NCBI RefSeq assembly: GCF_017352135.1
Contig: NZ_CP071455.1
Span: 124,001 to 188,000, forward strand
Direction of reading: 5' to 3'
DNA: 64,000 bases
Source: Rhizobium lentis
GTDB taxonomy: Bacteria; Pseudomonadota; Alphaproteobacteria; Rhizobiales; Rhizobiaceae
The position numbers were made by a program, and so were the translations under genes. The notes below the pieces were generated by a model. That model ran no database searches and was not told the origin of the DNA. It was given only the letters and a program-made list of their open reading frames with translations. Numbering within the stretch: the stretch's first letter is position 1; the number at the start of each line of letters is the position of its first letter. Positions 60,058 to 64,000 of the stretch are shown piece after piece.

Positions 60058-60723
60058 ATGGATGTATATGAGGCAGTCAAAAGTCGACGGTCGGTGCGCG
60101 GGTTCAAGGACAAGCCTGTGGCAAGGGAGGTGCTCGAGCGTGTGCTGTCGGCCGCCGCCTGGTCGCCATCAGGATCGAACATCCAGCCGTGGAACATCTA
60201 CGTGATGACCGGCGCGCCGCTGGTCGAGCTCAAGACATCGGCCGTCGAGCGTGTGGCCCATGGCGACGCCTGGGACAAGCGGCAGTACGAGATGTATCCG
60301 CCCGCTCTGAAGCCCCCCTATGGAGAGCGCCGATCCGCCTTCGGCAAGGAGCGCTACAGCGCGCTCGGCATTGCTCGCGAGGACTGGGAGGCACGCCAGC
60401 GGGCAGCGATCGCCAATTGGAACTGCTTCGGCGCGCCCGCCGCCCTGTTCTGCTACATCGACCGTGACCTCGGCCTGCCCCAATGGGCCGATGTCGGCAT
60501 GTATCTGCAGACCGTCATGCTGCTGCTTCGCGCCGAAGGTCTGCACAGTTGCCCGCAGATGGCGTGGTCGCAGGTTCGCGAGACGGTCGCAGAGGTCCTG
60601 TCACCTCCGGATGGGCTGATCCTCTTCTGCGGAATGTCGATCGGCTACGAGGATCCCGCGGTCGCCTACGCCCGTACGGGCCGCGCCCCGCTCGACGAGA
60701 CCGTCACGTTTGTCGGCGAATAA
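60058..60723 (+). CDS. Nitroreductase family protein
   Basis: A 221-residue FMN-dependent nitroreductase-like enzyme. N-terminal VYEAVKSRRSVRGFKDKPVA and SAAAWSPSGSNIQPWNIYVM (the FMN-binding RRSxRxF and PSGxNxQPW blocks) are clear; LQTVMLLLRAEGLHSCPQMA and LILFCGMSIGYEDP fit the C-terminal half. ATG at 60058 follows GGAGGCGATC; an ATG at 60046 is less likely. It reduces nitro compounds or quinones, substrate unknown. It is followed after 83 bp by a flavin reductase gene. Confidence 0.9.
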   Translation: MDVYEAVKSRRSVRGFKDKPVAREVLERVLSAAAWSPSGSNIQPWNIYVMTGAPLVELKTSAVERVAHGDAWDKRQYEMYPPALKPPYGERRSAFGKERYSALGIAREDWEARQRAAIANWNCFGAPAALFCYIDRDLGLPQWADVGMYLQTVMLLLRAEGLHSCPQMAWSQVRETVAEVLSPPDGLILFCGMSIGYEDPAVAYARTGRAPLDETVTFVGE

Positions 60724-60806
60724 TCGTTTGCGCTCGAAGGACAGAGACCCCTTCGATAAATCCGCGTATGATACGTCCTTCATCATGCGGGATATTGGAG
60801 AACGCC

Positions 60807-61379
60807 ATGACCACGCATAAAGTAGGCTATCTTATCGGCAGCCTCGCCAAGGGCTCGATCAACCGCAAGCTCGCCAAGGCATTGGTGCGTGTCGCCCCGC
60901 CGGAACTTGACATGTCGGAGATATCCTTCAAGGACCTGCCGCTCTACAGCTACGACTATGACGCCGACTACCCTCCGGCCGGCAAGGCGTTCAAGGCGGC
61001 AATCGCGGCCGTCGACGCGGTGCTGTTTGTCACGCCCGAATATAACAGATCCATACCCGGCGGGCTGAAAAACGCAATCGACTGGGCAAGCCGCCCCTAC
61101 GGCACCAACTCGTTCACGCGCAAACCGTCGGCGGTGATCGGTACGTCGCCGGGCGCGATCGGCACAGCCGTCGCCCAACAGAATTTGCGCAGCGTGCTCA
61201 GTTTCTGCAATTCTCCCCAGATGAATGCCCCGGAAGCCTATATCCAATTCACACCGGGGCTGATCACCGACGACGGCGAGGTAACCAACGACACCACTGC
61301 CGATTTTCTGCGCACGTTCATGCGGGACTTTCATGCCTTCATCGCAAGGGTTCGCTCAGTGCTGCCGAAAGATGCCTAG
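60807..61379 (+). CDS. NADPH-dependent FMN reductase family protein
   Basis: A 190-residue flavodoxin-like NAD(P)H:FMN/quinone reductase. Phosphate loop GYLIGSLAKGSINRKLAKAL and the middle LFVTPEYNRSIPGGLKNAID with WASRPYG are the family signatures (PEYN/S-I-P-G-x-L-K-N). The C-terminal KPSAVIGTSPGAIGTAVAQQ follows. ATG at 60807 has a GGAGAACGCC site. It differs from the flavin reductase at 969-1529 (a different subfamily). Convergent with the OpuC-type ATPase gene, sharing a hairpin. Confidence 0.9.
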   Translation: MTTHKVGYLIGSLAKGSINRKLAKALVRVAPPELDMSEISFKDLPLYSYDYDADYPPAGKAFKAAIAAVDAVLFVTPEYNRSIPGGLKNAIDWASRPYGTNSFTRKPSAVIGTSPGAIGTAVAQQNLRSVLSFCNSPQMNAPEAYIQFTPGLITDDGEVTNDTTADFLRTFMRDFHAFIARVRSVLPKDA

Positions 61380-61418
61380 AGCAATTCCAGGAAAACCGCT
61401 GCGCACTTTTCCTGCTCT
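61378..61418. terminator. Shared hairpin between convergent genes
   Basis: AGAGC plus AGGAAAA (61378-61395) against TTTTCCT plus GCTCT (61407-61418) form an interrupted stem, loop about 11 nt, bulge AATTCC. It includes both stop codons of the flanking convergent genes. It resembles short palindromic repeats often seen between genes in Rhizobium, by memory only. Confidence 0.5.
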
Positions 61419-62358
61419 ATAGCCGATTGGCGCGCAACAACGTGGCTCGCGACAGATATCCCGCAAGCGTCCCATCGGCTGATCTGACATGGAGGCCCGG
61501 CATGTCGCCAGAGAGGATGAGCGCCAAGGCATCGTGAACCGTGGCGTCGGCGGCGATCTCGGCATCGCCGTTGGACGGTTCGGGCGCGGTCATGATCGTC
61601 GATACGGCAATCAAGCTCAGCCTCTTTATGGCTCGGTCAGGGCCGAGGAAGGTCTCGACGAACTCGTTGACGGGACGCGCAAGAATTTCCTGTGGGCTAT
61701 CATATTGAAGAAGGCGGCCATCCCGCATGATCGCGATGCGATCACCCATCTTGATAGCCTCGTCGAGGTCATGCGTGACGATGACGACGGTCTTCTTCAC
61801 CTTCCTCAGAATATCGCGGAATTCGTCCTGAAGCCTAACGCGGGTGATCGGGTCGATCGCGCCGAACGGTTCGTCCATCAGCATGATTGCGGGGTCTGCT
61901 GCGAGCGCACGCGCGAAACCGACGCGCTGACGCTGCCCGCCCGACAATTCGTGCGGCAGGCGCTGCCGCATGATGGCCGGCTCAAGACCGACGAGATCCA
62001 GGAGCTCGTCGACGCGGCGATCGCTGCGCGCCTTTTCCCAACCGAGAAGCCGCGGGACGGTCGCGACATTGCGTGCGATCGACATATGTGGAAACAGACC
62101 GACCTGCTGGATGACATAGCCGATGCTGCGGCGGAGCTCCTTCTGATCGACCCGGGCTATATCTCTTCCGTCGACCAGGACGCGTCCCGTCGTCGGCGTC
62201 TCCAACTGATTGATCATCCGCATGGTCGTGGTCTTGCCGCAGCCCGAGGGACCAATCAGGGCAACCGTCGTGCCGGTCTCGATCAGCAGATCGAGATTGT
62301 CGACCGCATGCGGGCCGCTTCCGTCGTATTTCTTGGTAACATGATCGAGATGAATCAT
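61417..62358 (-). CDS. Betaine-type (OpuC-like) ABC transporter ATP-binding protein
   Basis: A 313-residue ATPase of the OpuCA/OsmV/ProV class: Walker A GPSGCGKTTTMRMINQLE, Q-loop IGYVIQQVGLFPHMSIARNV, signature [20 protein letters not shown], Walker B IMLMDEPFGAIDPITRVRLQ and VTHDLDEAIKMGDRIAIM. The C-terminal tail holds part of a CBS-type region (DATVHDALALILSGDMPGLH), short compared with full OpuCA. Start at 62358 (MIHLDHVTKK). It is the last gene of the minus-strand operon: binding protein, two permeases, ATPase. Confidence 0.9.
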   Translation of the reverse strand: MIHLDHVTKKYDGSGPHAVDNLDLLIETGTTVALIGPSGCGKTTTMRMINQLETPTTGRVLVDGRDIARVDQKELRRSIGYVIQQVGLFPHMSIARNVATVPRLLGWEKARSDRRVDELLDLVGLEPAIMRQRLPHELSGGQRQRVGFARALAADPAIMLMDEPFGAIDPITRVRLQDEFRDILRKVKKTVVIVTHDLDEAIKMGDRIAIMRDGRLLQYDSPQEILARPVNEFVETFLGPDRAIKRLSLIAVSTIMTAPEPSNGDAEIAADATVHDALALILSGDMPGLHVRSADGTLAGYLSRATLLRANRL

Positions 62359-62380
62359 CCTGATATCCGCTTTCGGCCGC

Positions 62381-63016
62381 TCAGCGCCGTTGAGTGAAGA
62401 GGCGCTCAAGGGCGCCGAAGGCCAATTCCGCAAAGATTGCCAGCAGGGCTATCGGCACCGCTCCGACGAGAAGGCGCGGCATGTTCATGATCGCAATGCC
62501 GGCGTTGATGAAATCGCCAAGCCCGCCGCCGCCGATGAAGGAGGCCAGCGCCGCCCCACCGATGACCTGGATGGCGCTCGTTCTGACGCCCGACAGAATC
62601 GCGGGAACTGCCAGGGGAAGTTCGATCTCCCACAGCATCTGTCCGGCGCTCATGCCCATTCCATCTGCCGCATCGATCACCGAGGCGTCGATCTCGCGGA
62701 TGCCGATGATCGTGTTCAACAATAGCGGCGGCACGGCCAGGACGATGAGGGCGATCACCGACGGCAGCAATCCGATGCCGAGAAAAGGCATCGTCGCCGA
62801 CAGGATCGCAAGGCTTGGGATGGAGCGCAAGGCGCCGGCGAAATTGACCACCGCAAAGGCGGCGCGCGGTGCCCGTGCAACGACAAATCCGAGCGGTACC
62901 GCAATGACGAAGGCGATGCCGAGCGACAGGACGCACATCAGAAGATGGCGATTGAAAGCGTTGAAGAAGGTACCGGAATTGTTGAAGATCCAGCTGGATG
63001 CATCGATGAAGATCAT
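62381..63016 (-). CDS. Betaine-type ABC transporter permease
   Basis: A 211-residue permease of the OpuCB/OsmW type with about five helices. The coupling loop is DASVIDAADGMGMSAGQMLWEI (EAA-like) with ELPLAVPAILSGVRTSAIQV, the latter a strong family block. Helix GFVVARAPRAAFAVVNFAGA. Separated from the ATPase by 22 bp and overlapping the other permease by four bases (63013-63016). Confidence 0.9.
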   Translation of the reverse strand: MIFIDASSWIFNNSGTFFNAFNRHLLMCVLSLGIAFVIAVPLGFVVARAPRAAFAVVNFAGALRSIPSLAILSATMPFLGIGLLPSVIALIVLAVPPLLLNTIIGIREIDASVIDAADGMGMSAGQMLWEIELPLAVPAILSGVRTSAIQVIGGAALASFIGGGGLGDFINAGIAIMNMPRLLVGAVPIALLAIFAELAFGALERLFTQRR

Positions 63017-63648
63017 ACTACCTTCCCCCCGCTGCGCCGACGCAGCAGCTTTTCGAAGGAGGCAAAACAGTAGTCGGCAAAGAGCGCCAGAAATGACGTC
63101 AGCAGCCCGCCTGCGATGATCTTTTCAGGAAAGCGCTGGTCGATGCCTTCGAAAATGATGACGCCGAGCCCGCCGGCATTGATATAGGCGGCAACGGTGG
63201 CGATGCCGATGACCGTCACCATGGCGATGCGAAGCCCGCCTACGATATAGGGCATTGCCAGCGGCAGTTCGACCTCCCAAATCCGTCGTGCCGTGCCGTA
63301 GCCCATGCCATCGGCAGCTTCCAATATGTCACGCGGAATCGCCTGAAATCCCATGCCGATATTGCGGATCAGGATCATCAGCGAGTAGGCGGCAAGACCG
63401 GTTATGGCGGGTGCCGCACCGATGCCCATGATGGGAATGAGAAGCGCAAACAGCGCCAGGCTCGGCACCGCGAACAGGATACCAGTGAAAATGACGATGA
63501 CGGCAAAGCTCCGCGGTCGCCTCGCCGCCCATATCCCGACGATCAGCGAGATCACCAGGGCAATGCCGACCGAGGAAAAAACGAGATAGAGGTGCTCCAA
63601 CAGCGCTTCGAATAGCCGGTCGAGATGTTTAGGGACCCATTTCACCAT
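63013..63648 (-). CDS. Betaine-type ABC transporter permease (second)
   Basis: A 211-residue permease of the OpuCB/OsmY type. Coupling segment IPRDILEAADGMGYGTARRI followed by WEVELPLAMPYIVGGLRIAM; the first hydrophobic part HLYLVFSSVGIALVISLIVG. ATG at 63648 overlaps the end of the binding protein gene (63642) by seven bases, so the operon is tightly coupled. Confidence 0.9.
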   Translation of the reverse strand: MVKWVPKHLDRLFEALLEHLYLVFSSVGIALVISLIVGIWAARRPRSFAVIVIFTGILFAVPSLALFALLIPIMGIGAAPAITGLAAYSLMILIRNIGMGFQAIPRDILEAADGMGYGTARRIWEVELPLAMPYIVGGLRIAMVTVIGIATVAAYINAGGLGVIIFEGIDQRFPEKIIAGGLLTSFLALFADYCFASFEKLLRRRSGGKVV

Positions 63649-64000
63649 GAGATCCCCAATTTGCGATCGGTGTCGTCGGCTCTCTGCGGCAGAATATCGT
63701 AGGCCGAGGGAACGACCGTTGAGAATCGCCTGAGGCCGAGCGGCGCCAAAACCGCCGCTCCCTCAGGCGTTTCATGCAATGTCACGAGGCTTTGCTGCAA
63801 CGCTGCGGCGATGTCCAACGGCAATGTCTGGGCGGCAACCAGCAGCGGCGCAGGAAGCGGATCGGTCGTCGCCAGAACACGGAGACCGTCGATCGCAGCG
63901 GGTTCGTGCATCCGCAGCAATTGGAAGGCGCAAGCGTCGATCGCACCTGCATCGATCCTGCCGTCCTTGAGGGCGGCGACGATGCCTGACGGGTTGAGCA
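63642..64000 (-). CDS. PhnD-like substrate-binding protein (5' end beyond window)
   Basis: The C-terminal 119 or so residues of a periplasmic binding protein that runs off the right edge. The block DGRIDAGAIDACAFQLLRMH EPAAIDGLRVLATTDPLPAP (two halves) matches PhnD/phosphonate-type binding proteins, where an AIDxxxxxLL segment is followed by LRVLxxTxPxPxxPLLV. It does not read like the glycine-betaine OpuAC or OsmF families. Being coupled to the OpuC-like permeases by a seven-base overlap is an unusual mix. The ligand is unknown. N-terminal features are not visible. Confidence 0.7.
   Translation of the reverse strand, partial: LNPSGIVAALKDGRIDAGAIDACAFQLLRMHEPAAIDGLRVLATTDPLPAPLLVAAQTLPLDIAAALQQSLVTLHETPEGAAVLAPLGLRRFSTVVPSAYDILPQRADDTDRKLGISW

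Noticed and set aside
1..64000. CRISPR arrays, tRNA or rRNA genes, intact insertion sequences or prophage
   Set aside because: Scanned by eye for regular spaced repeats, cloverleaf-like arms, transposase blocks and phage structural genes; nothing convincing was seen.

Overview
The window looks like part of a large repABC replicon (plasmid or chromid) of a Rhizobium-type alphaproteobacterium. The evidence is a complete repA-repB-repC cassette with its antisense-RNA interval at about 43.5-47.2 kb, a complete rhizobial trehalose locus (thuEFGKAB with thuR), a complete ectoine and hydroxyectoine locus (ehuABCD-eutABCDE with enuR and divergent doe genes), a NolR-like ArsR regulator, many high-affinity ABC importers, and high-GC coding sequence throughout. 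There is no rRNA, tRNA or CRISPR array, and no intact insertion sequence was seen.

Layout. 0-3.8 kb: truncated metQ-like binding protein, a flavin reductase, an Fsr-type MFS exporter and an XRE regulator. 3.9-9.1 kb: a divergent cluster equivalent to E. coli yjfIJKLMC (DUF2170 and PspA-like protein on +; RCK potassium channel, DUF2491, DUF350, DUF1190 lipoprotein and ATP-grasp ligase on -). 9.1-9.8 kb: a noncoding stretch with a zinT remnant and two hairpins. 9.8-16.8 kb: two polar-amino-acid ABC importers around a GntR/FCD regulator. 17.2-21.2 kb: TetR regulator, a VapBC-type toxin-antitoxin pair, a chemoreceptor. 21.2-35.6 kb: ectoine and hydroxyectoine uptake and catabolism. 35.7-43.5 kb: a DUF4112 protein and the thu locus. 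43.5-47.2 kb: repC, repB, repA (minus strand). 47.5-52.6 kb: a ribose-type sugar ABC importer with a divergent LacI regulator. 52.7-53.5 kb: a frameshifted NAD(P)-binding gene. 53.7-59.2 kb: a MASE1 histidine kinase with five PAS units and three response regulators in one tight operon. 59.4-61.4 kb: NolR-like regulator, nitroreductase, flavin reductase. 61.4-64.0 kb: an OpuC-like ABC importer running off the right edge, preceded by a PhnD-like binding protein.

How the genes fit together. A main theme is scavenging of compatible solutes and small nutrients: ectoines (ehu/eut/doe), trehalose or related disaccharides (thu), probably betaine-like compounds (OpuC-like system), amino acids and a sugar, each with a local regulator and often a visible operator-like palindrome. 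The potassium channel and PspA-like protein of the yjf-type cluster may belong to an envelope or osmotic-stress response, which is inference.

The least explained pieces are the yjf-type cluster with an embedded potassium channel, the kinase with five PAS units of exactly 133 residues each, a dehydrogenase embedded in the ectoine catabolic operon, and several inverted or direct repeats in intergenic regions. Start codons were chosen by ribosome-binding site and family length. All family calls rest on reading the sequence, without database searches.
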